The notes: generated by a model from the sequence alone, not told the origin. A stretch of 64,000 bases of DNA from Candidatus Promineofilum glycogenicum (GCA_016707605.1 JADJHJ010000006.1:186001-250000), one strand, 5' to 3'. Positions 25,721 to 35,469 are shown, counted from the first letter of the stretch. A program made the numbers and translations.

Positions 25721-25987
25721 CTAGACCGCGGGGGGCGCGTCGTCGGGGGTGGTGGCGGCCGGTTCGGCTGTGGCACGCGGCTCGGCGTCCTCGTCGTCGC
25801 CCCAGTTGACGATCCAGATGCACGCCCCGGCCACCAGCGTCGTGATGAGCAGCAGCCAGAACCATTGCATCGGCAACAGGCCAACGTCGCGCGCCTCGTA
25901 GATGAGGATGGCGTTCATGCCCAGGGCCAGGACGATCCAGGCGGCCAGACTCGAATGGCGGAAGACCCAGTTCTTGATACCTTGCAT
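25721..25987 (-). CDS. Small two-TM membrane protein, unknown
   Basis: 88 residues. TM helices at about 12-30 and 40-60 are followed by an acidic, Ala/Pro-rich cytoplasmic tail (GDDEDAEPRATAEP). No family is recognised. It lies 13 nt before the M50 protease gene on the same strand and may be co-transcribed. ATG 25987 is chosen because the upstream extension runs into a hairpin; no clear ribosome site is seen. Confidence 0.6.
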   Translation of the reverse strand: MQGIKNWVFRHSSLAAWIVLALGMNAILIYEARDVGLLPMQWFWLLLITTLVAGACIWIVNWGDDEDAEPRATAEPAATTPDDAPPAV

Positions 25988-26011
25988 GAGGTCGTTACTA
26001 TAGCATAGAGT

Positions 26012-26056
26012 GGGGGTGTGACAACCGGCGGGCGGCCCGCCGGTTGTCACACCCCC
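26012..26056. terminator. Perfect 21-bp hairpin overlapping the coaE stop
   Basis: Arms GGGGGTGTGACAACCGGCGGG (26012-26032) and its complement (26036-26056) with a 3-nt loop. The coaE stop (26047-26049) is inside the right arm. It is a strong candidate terminator, although no T-run follows. Confidence 0.75.
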
Positions 26057-26628
26057 CACGCCGCGACGAATTGCTCCTCCGTCTCCCGCAACAACCCATC
26101 GGTGGTGATGACCACGTCGGCGCGGGCGATCTTGTCCGCCTGGGGGCTTTGGGCGTCAATGCGCGCCGCGGCGTCGGCCTCGCTCAGGCCGCGGCAGACG
26201 CGCAGCCGGGCCATCTGCGTCTCGCGGGCGCAGGCCGTCACCCACACCTGGTCGCACAGCGCCGCCAGCGGCCCCTCCAGTAGCTTGATGGCCTCGATGA
26301 CGATGACCGGCGCGTCGCTGGTCTGCACGCGGCGGGCGATCTCTGTCCGCACGGCCGGGTGCAGGATGGCTTCCAATTGGCGCAGGCGCTGGGGGTCGTC
26401 GAAAACGATGCTGCCCAGCGCGACGCGATCAATGCCGCCGCCGGCGCGGCGCACGCCCGGCCCGAAGGCGGCCACGACCGCCTCCTGGATGGCCGCGTCG
26501 GCCGCCAGCAGTTCGTGGACGACGCGGTCGGCGTCGATGGTCAGCGCGCCGCGCTCGGCGGCCAGCCGCATGACGGCCGACTTGCCCGTGGCGATGTTAC
26601 CCGTCAGCCCGATGATCCGCCGGCTCAT
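26047..26628 (-). CDS. coaE: Dephospho-CoA kinase
   Basis: 193 residues. It performs the last step of coenzyme A synthesis, phosphorylating the 3'-hydroxyl of dephospho-CoA. P-loop GNIATGKS at 10-17, then DADRVVHELL and HPAVR, as in the family. Start ATG 26628 overlaps the end of the upstream ABC-F gene by about 32 bases, so the two are coupled. The stop lies in a perfect hairpin. Confidence 0.93.
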   Translation of the reverse strand: MSRRIIGLTGNIATGKSAVMRLAAERGALTIDADRVVHELLAADAAIQEAVVAAFGPGVRRAGGGIDRVALGSIVFDDPQRLRQLEAILHPAVRTEIARRVQTSDAPVIVIEAIKLLEGPLAALCDQVWVTACARETQMARLRVCRGLSEADAAARIDAQSPQADKIARADVVITTDGLLRETEEQFVAAWGV

Positions 26629-28648
26629 GCGTCAACGCCTCCCATTCGGCAAACAGCGACTCCAGCCGCGCCTCGGCCGCCGCGTACTCGGCCGTCAGCC
26701 GCTGCAACTCCGGGTAGTCCTGGGCCGCTGCCGCTCGTTGCAGCGCCTCGCCCAGCGCGGCCAGCGCCGCCTCCGTCTCGGTGATGCCCCGCTCCACCCC
26801 GGCCACCGTCTCGGCCCGGCGGCGCTGCTCGTTCTTGCTCAGCCGGGGGGGCGCGGCGGCCTCACCGTTGGCGGCCGGCGCGGCTACGGTTGGCGATGGC
26901 TCGGCCGCGGCCTTGCCCGCCCGCGCCGCCAGGAACTCCTGATACGGCCCCCTGAACACCTCCAGCCGCGACCGGCCGGCCTCGTCCTCTTTCAACTCCC
27001 AGATTTGGCTGGCCAGCCGGTCGACCAGGTAGCGGTCGTGGGTGACGAGCAGGATCGTGCCGTCGAATGCTTCCAGCGCCGATTGCAGAATCTCCTGCGA
27101 GGCGATGTCGAGATGGTTGGTCGGCTCGTCGAGCAGCAGGAAGTTGGCCTGCTCCAGCACCAGGATGGCCAGCGCCAGCCGCGCCCGCTCGCCGCCGCTC
27201 AGCGTGCCCACCTGGCTGAAGACGTCGTCGCCGCGGAAGAGGTAGCGGGCCAGGTAGTTGCGCGCCTCGCTGATGAGCATGTCCTTGTGGCGCAGCAACT
27301 CGTCGAGCACCGTCGCCGCCGGGTTCAGCGCCTCCTGGGCCTGGGCGAAGTAGCCGATGTGGAGGCTGGCCCCCAGCGAGAGGCTGCCGGCCAGCGGCTC
27401 CAGTTGGCCAAGGATGACCTTCAGGAAGGTCGTCTTGCCCGTGCCGTTGGGGCCGATGAGCGCCGCCGTCTCCAGCCGGTGCAACTCCAGCGCGTTCACA
27501 GTGAACAGCGGCCGGCCGGGGTAGCCGACGGTCAGATCGGCGGCGCGCAGGACGATGTTGCCGCTGCGGAAGGCGGAGTTGAGCCGGAAGTTGACCACCG
27601 GCGGCCGGGTCGGCGCGGGCAGGGCGGCGATGGCCGCTTCCAGTTCGCCCAGGGTGGCCGCCGGCCGCCGCAAGTCCAGTTCGCTGACCACCTGGCTCCA
27701 GCCCTTGCTGCTCAGGTCGCCGATGGCCCCCAGCCCGCCGACGCGCACCGCCTCCACCTCGCGGCTGAGGCGCGACAGCTTGCCCCAGGCCATCTGCGTG
27801 CGCTGGCCGGAGATGTTGCGGCGGATGAAGTCCAGCTCCTTGGCCGCCCGCTCCTGGAACGCCTCATAGTCGCGCTGTAGTCGCTCCCAGCGATCCTGTC
27901 GCTGCGTCAGGTAGGCGCTGTAGTTGCCGCGATAGCTCTCCACCCCGGCGCGGCTCATATCCCAGACGGTCTTGGCTACGCGGTCGAGGAAGTAGCGGTC
28001 GTGGCTGACGACCAGCACCGCGCCCGGCCAGGTGTTGAGCGTGTTCTCCAGCCATTCGATGGCCTGCACGTCGAGGTGGTTGGTCGGCTCGTCGAGGATG
28101 AGCAGGTCGGGCGCTTCCAGCAGCAGACGGCCGAGCAGCACGCGCGTCTTCTGGCCGCCGCTCAGTTGCGACAGCGGTTGGCCCCAGCTTTCGGGCGCGA
28201 AGCCCAGCCCGGTCAGCACCATACGGACGCGCGTGTCGTACCCATAGCCGCCGCCCATCTCGTACTGCGTTTGCAGGCGGCTGTACTCGTCCAGCGCGTC
28301 GGCCGAGTCCATCGCCTGCTCCAGTTCGCGCAGCCGCGCCTCCATCGCCCGCAGCCCGGCGAAAACGGTCAACATCTCGTCGTAGACCGTCTGCGCCGCC
28401 GCCTCGCCGATGAAGGCGTCGGACGACTCTTGCGACAGGTAGCCGATGCGCGCGCCGCGGGCCACGTGGACGTGCCCGGCCGACGGTTGCGCCCGCCCGG
28501 CCAGGATGAGCAGCAGCGTCGTCTTGCCCACGCCGTTGGGGCCGACGAGGCCGATCTTGCCGTCGCGGGGGATGCTGACGCTGACGCCGCTGAAGACGTC
28601 GAACTCGCCAAACGATTGCCCCACGCGGCTTGCGTTCAGAATTGCCAT
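26597..28648 (-). CDS. ABC-F family ATPase
   Basis: 683 residues, soluble, with no TM helices. There are two ABC domains: Walker A GPNGVGKT (36-43) with LSGGQKTR and LLILDEPTNHLD, and GPNGTGKT with LSGGERAR and LLLDEPTNHLD. A linker of about 80 helical residues joins them, and a C-terminal Ala/Glu-rich coiled coil follows. ABC-F proteins bind the ribosome and modulate translation or antibiotic resistance. The C-terminal coiled coil resembles Uup-type members. It overlaps coaE and follows a perfect 28-bp hairpin. Confidence 0.92.
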   Translation of the reverse strand: MAILNASRVGQSFGEFDVFSGVSVSIPRDGKIGLVGPNGVGKTTLLLILAGRAQPSAGHVHVARGARIGYLSQESSDAFIGEAAAQTVYDEMLTVFAGLRAMEARLRELEQAMDSADALDEYSRLQTQYEMGGGYGYDTRVRMVLTGLGFAPESWGQPLSQLSGGQKTRVLLGRLLLEAPDLLILDEPTNHLDVQAIEWLENTLNTWPGAVLVVSHDRYFLDRVAKTVWDMSRAGVESYRGNYSAYLTQRQDRWERLQRDYEAFQERAAKELDFIRRNISGQRTQMAWGKLSRLSREVEAVRVGGLGAIGDLSSKGWSQVVSELDLRRPAATLGELEAAIAALPAPTRPPVVNFRLNSAFRSGNIVLRAADLTVGYPGRPLFTVNALELHRLETAALIGPNGTGKTTFLKVILGQLEPLAGSLSLGASLHIGYFAQAQEALNPAATVLDELLRHKDMLISEARNYLARYLFRGDDVFSQVGTLSGGERARLALAILVLEQANFLLLDEPTNHLDIASQEILQSALEAFDGTILLVTHDRYLVDRLASQIWELKEDEAGRSRLEVFRGPYQEFLAARAGKAAAEPSPTVAAPAANGEAAAPPRLSKNEQRRRAETVAGVERGITETEAALAALGEALQRAAAAQDYPELQRLTAEYAAAEARLESLFAEWEALTHEPADHRADG

Positions 28649-28661
28649 GGGGGGATTATAC

Positions 28662-28727
28662 AGTTGTCAGTGGTCAGTTGTTAGTTGTCGGTCGGAACTG
28701 ACAACTAACAACTGACCACTGACAACT
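28662..28727. terminator. Perfect 28-bp hairpin of AGTTGTC words
   Basis: Left arm 28662-28689 and right arm 28700-28727 are perfectly complementary; the loop is 10 nt. The stop TAG of the upstream O-antigen-ligase-like gene (28726-28728) overlaps the arm end. It separates that gene from the ABC-F gene. Confidence 0.8.
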
Positions 28728-30732
28728 ACTCCCCCGCTAACTGCCGCTCCAACTCCTCCACCCGCGCCCGCGTTTCGCTCCAGTTGGACAGGCGATAGTA
28801 GCGGATGGCCGTCTCCAGGTCGCCTCGGGCAGCGACGATCTCGGCCGCGTGGGCGCAGCCGTTGGCGCCGGGGTCGCCGTGGTGGCAGGCTTGCAGGAAC
28901 TCCTCCAGCGCGCCGGTCTCGTCGCCGGCGGCGACGAGTAGATCGGCCAGACGCAGCCAGCGTCGCCCGTCGTCGGGGTCGAGGGCCAGGCCGCTGCGAT
29001 AGAGGGCAATGGCCTCGTCGGGGGCCGTCGGGGCCAGGACGGCCGCCAGCCAGAAGTGGGCCGCCGGGTTGTCGGGCTGAGTGGCCAGCGCCCGCCGGGC
29101 CAACTCCTCGTCGTCGGCGGCCAGCACAGCCATGTAACCGGTGTACTCCTGGGCGCAGCCCAACAGCTCGGCCCAGACGGCGGCGCGGCGGGGCAGGTCG
29201 CCGGCAGCCTGGTGGACAAGCCCCTCATACCAGCCGGCGCGACAGCGGGCCGCGGTCAGCGGTGCGGCGGCGTCGGGCGCGGCGCGGCCGGCGTTCAGTA
29301 ACGCCTGACCGGCCAGTTGCCCGGCGCGGTTGACCGGCCAGGCGGCCAGCACGGCCAACAGAGCCACGGCGGCCAACCCGGCGGCCAGCGGCGACCAGCG
29401 CCGGGACGGCTCCACGGCCGGCCCGCTCTGCGCCGCGGCGGGGTGGGCGTCGGCGTGGCCGCCCATGACCAGGCCCAAGACGTACCACAAGGCCACCCCG
29501 CCCGGCGTGCCCAGAGCCACGGCATCGGTCAGGCTATAGAGGGCGTGGGCCGCCAGCGCGCCCAGCAGCCCGGCGGCCCACAGCCGCGATAGAGAGCGCG
29601 CCGGGCGGGCGCGGGCCAGCCCCAGCGCGCCGCCGGTGGCCAACGCCAACAGCCAGACGAGCAGCAGCGCCCCGGCCACGCCGAAGTCGAGCGCCGTCTG
29701 GAGGTAGAGGTTGTGGGCGTCCTCGATGGGCAGCGCCTGGGCCGGGGGCGACAGCGGATAGACCAGCCGCGCCAGCGCGCCGAACGCGCCCAGCCCCATG
29801 CCCCACACCGGATGGTCGCGGATGCCGTCCAGCGCCTGCCCCCAGATGCCCAGCCGCGGGCCGATGACGCTCTGCCAGGAGTTGGCCCCGGCAAAGACGA
29901 ACCAGTCGCGCAGGGGAGACAGAACGATGAGCAGCGCCAGCAACGCCACCACACCCAGTTCCACGCCTAGCCACTGCCGGCGTGGCCGCGCCCCGACGAT
30001 GAGGGCCACCAGGACGCCCACCGCCGTCGCCGTCAGCCCGGTGCGCGATTGGGTCAGCAGCAAGGCCGGCAGCAGCAGGGCCACCAGCGGCAGTAGCACC
30101 CCCAGCAACCGCCGTTGCCGCGTCCACAGCGCGCCGCCGGCCAGGGCCACGGCCAGCGGGATGATCAGCGTCAGCACGCCGGCCACCTCGTTGGTCGGCA
30201 ACCCGTTGGCCAGCCCCAGCGGCGCGGCCAGCCGCCCGACCCACGGCAGGAAGAAGAGCTTGTCCACCGTGCGAATGGTCAGCGGCGTCAGCAGGGCCAG
30301 CCCGCCGCCCAGAGCCAGGAAGGCCCACGTCGGGCCGTTGAGCCGCGTCGGGCGACGCCCCTTAGCGCGGACCGGCGGTGGCCAATTAACCACGGCGAAG
30401 AACAGGGCGATAGACCAGGCGAGGGTGGTGACGCGCGGCCAGGTGGTGGCCCAGGGATCGGGGCTTAACCACAGGGCCGCGGGCAGAAAAACGAGCGCCA
30501 GCACAGCCGCCGGCCGGTTGAACGGCGTCGGCCGCGTGGCCCGGCCAGCGCGCGACCGGCGCACGGCGAACGGCACGATCAGCACGGCCAGCGCCGCGAC
30601 CGACAGTGGCCGCGGCGCCCAGCTCGTCAGCAGCAGAAAGGGCGCGGTCAAGGCCAGCACGACCGCGTCGAGCAGGCCCGGACTGAGGCGGAAGGCGCGC
30701 GACTCAGGCACATCGGCCGGCGGCTTGTCCAT
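28726..30732 (-). CDS. O-antigen polymerase/ligase-like membrane protein with C-terminal TPRs
   Basis: 668 residues. About twelve TM helices to residue 460 include a Wzy_C-like segment (LTQSRTGLTATAVG, then a large periplasmic loop with WQSVIGPRLGIWGQALDGI and HNLYLQTALDFGVAG). About 190 residues of TPR-like helical repeats follow (DNPAAHFWLAAVLAP, DPDDGRRWLRLADLL). It likely joins or polymerises glycan on the outer side of the membrane. Start ATG 30732 has GGAG nearby. Last gene of the polysaccharide locus. Confidence 0.83.
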   Translation of the reverse strand: MDKPPADVPESRAFRLSPGLLDAVVLALTAPFLLLTSWAPRPLSVAALAVLIVPFAVRRSRAGRATRPTPFNRPAAVLALVFLPAALWLSPDPWATTWPRVTTLAWSIALFFAVVNWPPPVRAKGRRPTRLNGPTWAFLALGGGLALLTPLTIRTVDKLFFLPWVGRLAAPLGLANGLPTNEVAGVLTLIIPLAVALAGGALWTRQRRLLGVLLPLVALLLPALLLTQSRTGLTATAVGVLVALIVGARPRRQWLGVELGVVALLALLIVLSPLRDWFVFAGANSWQSVIGPRLGIWGQALDGIRDHPVWGMGLGAFGALARLVYPLSPPAQALPIEDAHNLYLQTALDFGVAGALLLVWLLALATGGALGLARARPARSLSRLWAAGLLGALAAHALYSLTDAVALGTPGGVALWYVLGLVMGGHADAHPAAAQSGPAVEPSRRWSPLAAGLAAVALLAVLAAWPVNRAGQLAGQALLNAGRAAPDAAAPLTAARCRAGWYEGLVHQAAGDLPRRAAVWAELLGCAQEYTGYMAVLAADDEELARRALATQPDNPAAHFWLAAVLAPTAPDEAIALYRSGLALDPDDGRRWLRLADLLVAAGDETGALEEFLQACHHGDPGANGCAHAAEIVAARGDLETAIRYYRLSNWSETRARVEELERQLAGE

Positions 30733-30803
30733 GGTCTCCTCGTGCGGCCGGCCCGTTCGCTGGCGTCGGCGGCGCAAGGCCAGCCGTTATCGCTGTCGCG
30801 CGG

Positions 30804-32189
30804 CTAGGGCGACGGCGGCGTCCGTGTCGGCTCGGGTTCCCAACCAGGCGGCGTGCGCGTCGGCTCCACAGTCGACCACGATGGCGGCGTGCGCGTAGGG
30901 GCGACGGTCGGGACGATGCTGGGCGGCGTGGACGTTGGCCGTGCGCCTGTCGTCGGCACAACTGTCGGCCGCACGGCCGGGGGGCGCTCGCCCGGTTCGT
31001 CCGGCCCGTCGAGCGAGTCGCCCGGTTCCGGCACCAGCGGCATCGAGGTCGGGTTGATGATGATCACCGGGAAGGTGGCAATGGGCAGGACGAGCGGCGG
31101 CCGGCGCGTCGGCTGGACGGCCATGGGCGGCGTGGGCGTCATCGGAATCGGCGTCGGGCTGGCCAGCAGGACGATGACCCCCACCGGCGGCAAGCTCAGT
31201 GGCGTGCCCGGCGCGACTTCGGGGGCGGCCAGGCAGTTGGCGACGATGAGTTCTTCGGGCAGAATGCCGCGGGCCGCGGCCAATCCCTGAATAGTGTCCC
31301 CTTCCAGGGTCACGTAGAGCACCCACCAGTCGGGGGCGTGGCATTCAGCCGTAGCCACCGCCCCGGCGAAGAGCGCCGTGGCCGTGGCGGCCACGCTGTC
31401 GGCCTCGGCCACGGCTGCCGCGCCGGCCTCGCCGCCGGCGGCGGTCGTCGCCGCGGCGTCATTGACCGTCGCCGCCAACGCGGTGGCCGTCGCTTCAGCC
31501 GCCGCGCCGACGGCCGCCGTGTCGCCGTTCTGACCGGCAACCTGGCCGGCCGTGGCCGCCAGCGTCGGCAGCGTCACAACCGTGCCCACGGCCATTGTCG
31601 GGCTATTGCGGTCGCTCAGGAAGGTCAGCCAGGCCCAGCCGGCCAACAGCAGCAACGCCAGCAGCAGCAGGCCGAGCAGCACCGTGCGCCCTTCGACGCG
31701 TGATGATTGTGTCTCCGGCTCCGGTTCGGGGCCGGGGTCGGTGGCGAAGTCGGGATAGCTAGGCTCGGCCACCGGGAAGGCGGGCGCGGCGCGGCCGGCC
31801 CCCAGAGCCATGCCCGCGCCCACGGCCATCGCCGGGGCGATAGACGAGACGGCGCTGTCTGCCTGGCGGCGGGGCAGTTCAGCGGCCACGGCCGCGCCGG
31901 CCAGAGCCAGCGCGGGCACGGCCGCCGCTTCGCCCTCGGTCATGAACTGCCGATAGACGGGGCAGCTTTCATACTGGAGCGATAGGCAGTAGTTCTCCTG
32001 ATGGATAGAACTAATGGGTATCGGAAAGCGCGAGCGAAAGCAGTGGTTGGCCTCGGAGGGAAACGCCAGCGAAGTGCCGGGGTCGGCCGGCGTGCCCAGG
32101 AACGGGCAACGGCCGGGCGTGCCGCTGGCGTTTCCGGCCGCACTGGGGCGGCGGATGAGTGGTGGCCGATAGGGAGCGCTACGTTGCAT
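30804..32189 (-). CDS. Cys-rich module + TM + LysM-like protein
   Basis: 461 residues. The N-terminal 80 carry four cysteines (28, 50, 68, 76) in the pattern CPFLG..DP.T..FPSEANHC...QENYCL...CPVY. I associate this module with Chloroflexota surface proteins. It looks like a small metal- or disulfide-stabilised unit. One TM helix (about 167-190) follows, then an Ala/Thr-rich linker, a degenerate LysM-like segment (DTIQGLAAARGILPEELIVAN) and a 130-residue Pro/Thr-rich tail with PTRTPP repeats. No N-terminal signal is seen, so the Cys module is probably cytoplasmic and the LysM part external. Confidence 0.72.
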   Translation of the reverse strand: MQRSAPYRPPLIRRPSAAGNASGTPGRCPFLGTPADPGTSLAFPSEANHCFRSRFPIPISSIHQENYCLSLQYESCPVYRQFMTEGEAAAVPALALAGAAVAAELPRRQADSAVSSIAPAMAVGAGMALGAGRAAPAFPVAEPSYPDFATDPGPEPEPETQSSRVEGRTVLLGLLLLALLLLAGWAWLTFLSDRNSPTMAVGTVVTLPTLAATAGQVAGQNGDTAAVGAAAEATATALAATVNDAAATTAAGGEAGAAAVAEADSVAATATALFAGAVATAECHAPDWWVLYVTLEGDTIQGLAAARGILPEELIVANCLAAPEVAPGTPLSLPPVGVIVLLASPTPIPMTPTPPMAVQPTRRPPLVLPIATFPVIIINPTSMPLVPEPGDSLDGPDEPGERPPAVRPTVVPTTGARPTSTPPSIVPTVAPTRTPPSWSTVEPTRTPPGWEPEPTRTPPSP

Positions 32190-32225
32190 GGTACATCAAT
32201 TCCGTTACAAAGTTCCGGTACGACG

Positions 32226-34166
32226 TCAGGATACGACCTCTTCGCCGATCTTACCCGGCTTGCCGCTGAACATTGTCGCTAATCCCTTGCCGGTGCGACG
32301 GGTGTCGCCGGCGGCGGCCGGCTGTTCGGCCGGCGTGTTCTCGATGGAGTAGACCGCGTCGTTTTCGTAGCGGTAGTAGCCGTAGTAGTTGGCGTTCTTG
32401 CGCGGCACGCGGTTGAGCACCACGCCCACCACGTGCGCCCCGGCGCGATTCAACTGGGCCAGCATCGCCCGCGCCGCCTCGGCGTGCGTCCGGCCGGGCT
32501 GGATGACCAGCAACACGCCGTCCACCTTGGCCGACAGCACCGTGGCGTCGGAGACGACGAACGGCGGGCTGTCGATGATGACCACCGACGCCGATTCGAC
32601 CAGCCGGGCCAGGATTTGGGCCATGCGCGCCGAGCCGAGCAGTTCGGTCGGGTTGGGCGGCAGGCTGCCGCTGGTGATGGCCGCCAGGTCCTTGACCTTC
32701 GAGTAGCGGGCCACGTCGCGGATGTCCATCTGGCCGCGGAAGACGTCGCTCAGGCCGATCTGGTTCGACATGCCCAGAGCGCGATGGACGCGCGGCCGGC
32801 GCAGGTCGCCTTCCAGGAGGATGACGCGCTTGTTGGCCTGGGCCATGACCGCCGCCAGGTTGGTGGCCACGGTCGTCTTGCCGTCGCCGGAGCCGGGGCT
32901 GGTGATCAGGATCGTCTTCAGCGGCTTGTCGACGCTGGCGAACTCCAGGTTGGTGCGCAGGCTGCGGAACGTCTCGGCCATGGGCGAGCGTGGGCTGGAG
33001 GTGACGTAGGGCATGCCCTCGCTCTTCTCCATGGCCGACTCGTTGACGACGTAGCCGACGACGGGCAGGCCAAGCACGTTGGCCACGTCCTGGGGCGTCT
33101 TCAGCGTGTCGTCCATGTACTCCAACGTGAAGGCCAGCAGGCCGGTGGCCAGCAAGCCCAGCACTGCGCCCATGATGACGTAGCGCAGCGGCCCGGCCTG
33201 GATGGGCACCGTGGACGGCGCGGCCCGCTCGACCTGGACGACGTTGGGCGTATTCTCCAGCCGGGCCAGGCGCACGGCCTCGTAATTGCTCAACAGCGTC
33301 GAGTAGAGCTGGCGATACAGATCCAGGTTGGCCTGCTCGATGTCGCGCAGGTCGGTCGAGGTCACGACCGCGTCTTCGCCCGTCGGCAGGTTGAGCAACT
33401 CGGTGTAGGCGTCCTGGGCCAGATCGAGCTGGAACTGCTTTTGGGCCAGCAGGGTGCGCTTCTCATTCATCAGGTTGCGCTGTTCCAGCGTCAGCGGCGC
33501 GGGCAACAGACCGGCGGCAGCCTTGGGCGTCAGATCATCGATGTCCTGCTCCAGCACCGTGATCTCGCCCAAAAGGCTGTTGATCTGCTGCTCCAGTTCG
33601 AGCTTCTGCTCGGTGATCTCCTGCGTCTGCACGCCGATGGACTGCTCCGAACGCTGCTCGATCTGCGTCTCCAGGTTCGACAACTCCTGCTCGATCTCGG
33701 CCACCTGGGCTTGCAAGGTCTCTTCAGACGAAGAGAAGCGCGAGGTTTGCAGCGCCTCGTTCTGCTCGATGAGCACCTGAACCAGCGTGTTAGCCATCAG
33801 CGCGGCGCGTTCGGGGTCGGTGTCGCGGATGACGACCTCCATCAGCCCCGTCTCGCCGACGCGCTCGGCGCGAATCTGGTTCGGCCGCAGCGTCGCGCCG
33901 ACCTTCTGGCTGGTGGCGTCAAGGATGGGTTGGGTGAACAGCAGCTCCAGATAGGTGTCGGCCATCTCTTTGTTGGCCTTCAATGAGGAGGACGTGGTGG
34001 CGCTGCTGTTGCGCACCGGCTCCATGACCAGAATCTTGGCCCTAGCCTCGTACTCCGGTGTCTGGTAGATATTGATGACGTAACCGATGCCACCGCCGAT
34101 CAGGACACCGATGGTCAGCAGCCACGCCCAGCGTCGAATCAACTGAAAGATAAGCTTAAGTTCCAT
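32226..34166 (-). CDS. Wzc-type polysaccharide copolymerase / tyrosine kinase
   Basis: 646 residues. TM helices at about 15-35 and 325-345 flank a long periplasmic coiled coil (Glu/Gln/Leu-rich, residues 80-300) of the Wzz type. The cytoplasmic kinase has Walker A SPGSGDGKTT near 420, Walker A' VILLEGDLRRP and Walker B VVIIDSPPF. A C-terminal Tyr cluster NYYGYYRY is the probable autophosphorylation site. It sets chain length and coordinates polymer export. It has a 126-nt upstream gap after the DegT gene. Confidence 0.92.
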   Translation of the reverse strand: MELKLIFQLIRRWAWLLTIGVLIGGGIGYVINIYQTPEYEARAKILVMEPVRNSSATTSSSLKANKEMADTYLELLFTQPILDATSQKVGATLRPNQIRAERVGETGLMEVVIRDTDPERAALMANTLVQVLIEQNEALQTSRFSSSEETLQAQVAEIEQELSNLETQIEQRSEQSIGVQTQEITEQKLELEQQINSLLGEITVLEQDIDDLTPKAAAGLLPAPLTLEQRNLMNEKRTLLAQKQFQLDLAQDAYTELLNLPTGEDAVVTSTDLRDIEQANLDLYRQLYSTLLSNYEAVRLARLENTPNVVQVERAAPSTVPIQAGPLRYVIMGAVLGLLATGLLAFTLEYMDDTLKTPQDVANVLGLPVVGYVVNESAMEKSEGMPYVTSSPRSPMAETFRSLRTNLEFASVDKPLKTILITSPGSGDGKTTVATNLAAVMAQANKRVILLEGDLRRPRVHRALGMSNQIGLSDVFRGQMDIRDVARYSKVKDLAAITSGSLPPNPTELLGSARMAQILARLVESASVVIIDSPPFVVSDATVLSAKVDGVLLVIQPGRTHAEAARAMLAQLNRAGAHVVGVVLNRVPRKNANYYGYYRYENDAVYSIENTPAEQPAAAGDTRRTGKGLATMFSGKPGKIGEEVVS

Positions 34167-34292
34167 AGCACTACTACCTGTTGAGACAGTCTTCTTCCGC
34201 TACAGATTACACCGAATGCGCCGATCCAGGAGGAAAAAAGAGGTGAAAAATGGGCGGCGCGGCGCGAATTGACCACCCATTAGCCCGCATCT

Positions 34293-35465
34293 CTAGGTCG
34301 CCACCTGCGTCTGGCGCGCCGCGGCCAGCGCCTCGGCCGCCGCCGCCACCACCACCTCCACGTCGCCCAGCGACAGACCCGGATAGAGCGGCAGCGTCAC
34401 CTCGCGGGCGGCCACGTCGTCGGTGATGGGCAGGGTTGGGCCGTCGTCGCGCCGGTAGGCGCTGAAGCGATGCACCGGCGGATAGTGGATGCTGGTCTGG
34501 ATGCCGCGGGCCTTCATCTCGGCCATGAAGCGCGGCCGGTCGGCCCCCGGCGGCAGCAGCACCGGCCGCAGGTGGTAGGCGGGCGCGCCGCGGGTGGTCG
34601 CGTAGGGCAGCGTCAGGTCGGGCGCGGCGACCGGCAGCAGGGCGCGATAGGCCTCATCGAGCACCGCCCGCCGCGCGTTGTTGCCGGCCAGCTTGGCCAG
34701 TTGCGCCCGGCCGATGGCGGCGCGAATCTCGTCAATGCGGTAGTTGTAGCCGGGGGCGACGACGTCGTAGCTGAAGGCGTGGCCGCGGTGGCGGTCCCAG
34801 GTCAGCGTCGTCATGCCGTGGGAGCGCAACAGCCGCAGCCGCGCCGCCACGTCATCGTCGGCCGTCGTCACCATGCCCCCCTCGCCGGTGGTCATGTTCT
34901 TGTTGGCGAAGAAGCTGAAGCAGCCGACGCGCCCCCACGCGCCCAGGGCGCGACCGTCGAGCGTCGCCCCCGGAGCGTGGGCCACGTCTTCGACCACGTC
35001 CAGCCCGTGGCGCTCGGCCAGGGCCAGCAGGGCGACCATGTCGGCGGCGTGCCCGGCGTAGTGGACGACGATGATCGCCCGCGTGCGCGGCGTGATGCGC
35101 GCCGCCACGTCGGCCGGCGACAGGCTGGGGTCGGCGGCGCTGGTCACGTCGGCGAAGACGGGCGTCGCCCCGGTGTAGCGCACGGCGTTGGCCGTGGCCA
35201 CGAAGGTCAGCGAGGGCACGATGACCTCGTCACCCGGCCCCCAGCCCAGGGCCAGCCCGGCCAGGTGCAGCGCGGCGGTGCAGTTGGTGACGGCCAGGGC
35301 GTGGGCCGCGCCGGTCAGGGCGGCGAAGTCGGCCTCGAACGCCGCCGTCACCCCGCCCATCGTCAGCCAGCGGCGGCGCAGCACGTCGAGCACGGCCGCC
35401 TCCTCTTCCGGCCCCAGGTCGATGTCGGCCAGGGGAATGCGCCACAATCCGTTCGCTTCGGCCAT
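34293..35465 (-). CDS. DegT/DnrJ/EryC1/StrS sugar aminotransferase
   Basis: 390 residues, PLP-dependent, fold type I. The family Lys lies in FANKNMTTGEGGMV. VEDVAHAPGA is the usual cofactor Asp region. The C-terminal YPGLSLGDVEVV is typical. These enzymes add an amino group to a keto-sugar nucleotide to make amino sugars for surface glycans. It ends close to the Wzc gene and lies 4 nt after the nucleotidyltransferase gene. Confidence 0.92.
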   Translation of the reverse strand: MAEANGLWRIPLADIDLGPEEEAAVLDVLRRRWLTMGGVTAAFEADFAALTGAAHALAVTNCTAALHLAGLALGWGPGDEVIVPSLTFVATANAVRYTGATPVFADVTSAADPSLSPADVAARITPRTRAIIVVHYAGHAADMVALLALAERHGLDVVEDVAHAPGATLDGRALGAWGRVGCFSFFANKNMTTGEGGMVTTADDDVAARLRLLRSHGMTTLTWDRHRGHAFSYDVVAPGYNYRIDEIRAAIGRAQLAKLAGNNARRAVLDEAYRALLPVAAPDLTLPYATTRGAPAYHLRPVLLPPGADRPRFMAEMKARGIQTSIHYPPVHRFSAYRRDDGPTLPITDDVAAREVTLPLYPGLSLGDVEVVVAAAAEALAAARQTQVAT

Positions 35466-35469
35466 GACG

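Noticed and set aside
32433..33986. 517-codon plus-strand frame opposite the Wzc gene
   Set aside because: Antisense shadow; the minus-strand frame has Walker motifs and coiled coil.
34167..34292. Promoter for the Wzc gene
   Set aside because: A TGTAAT hexamer is present but no matching -35 at 16-18 nt.
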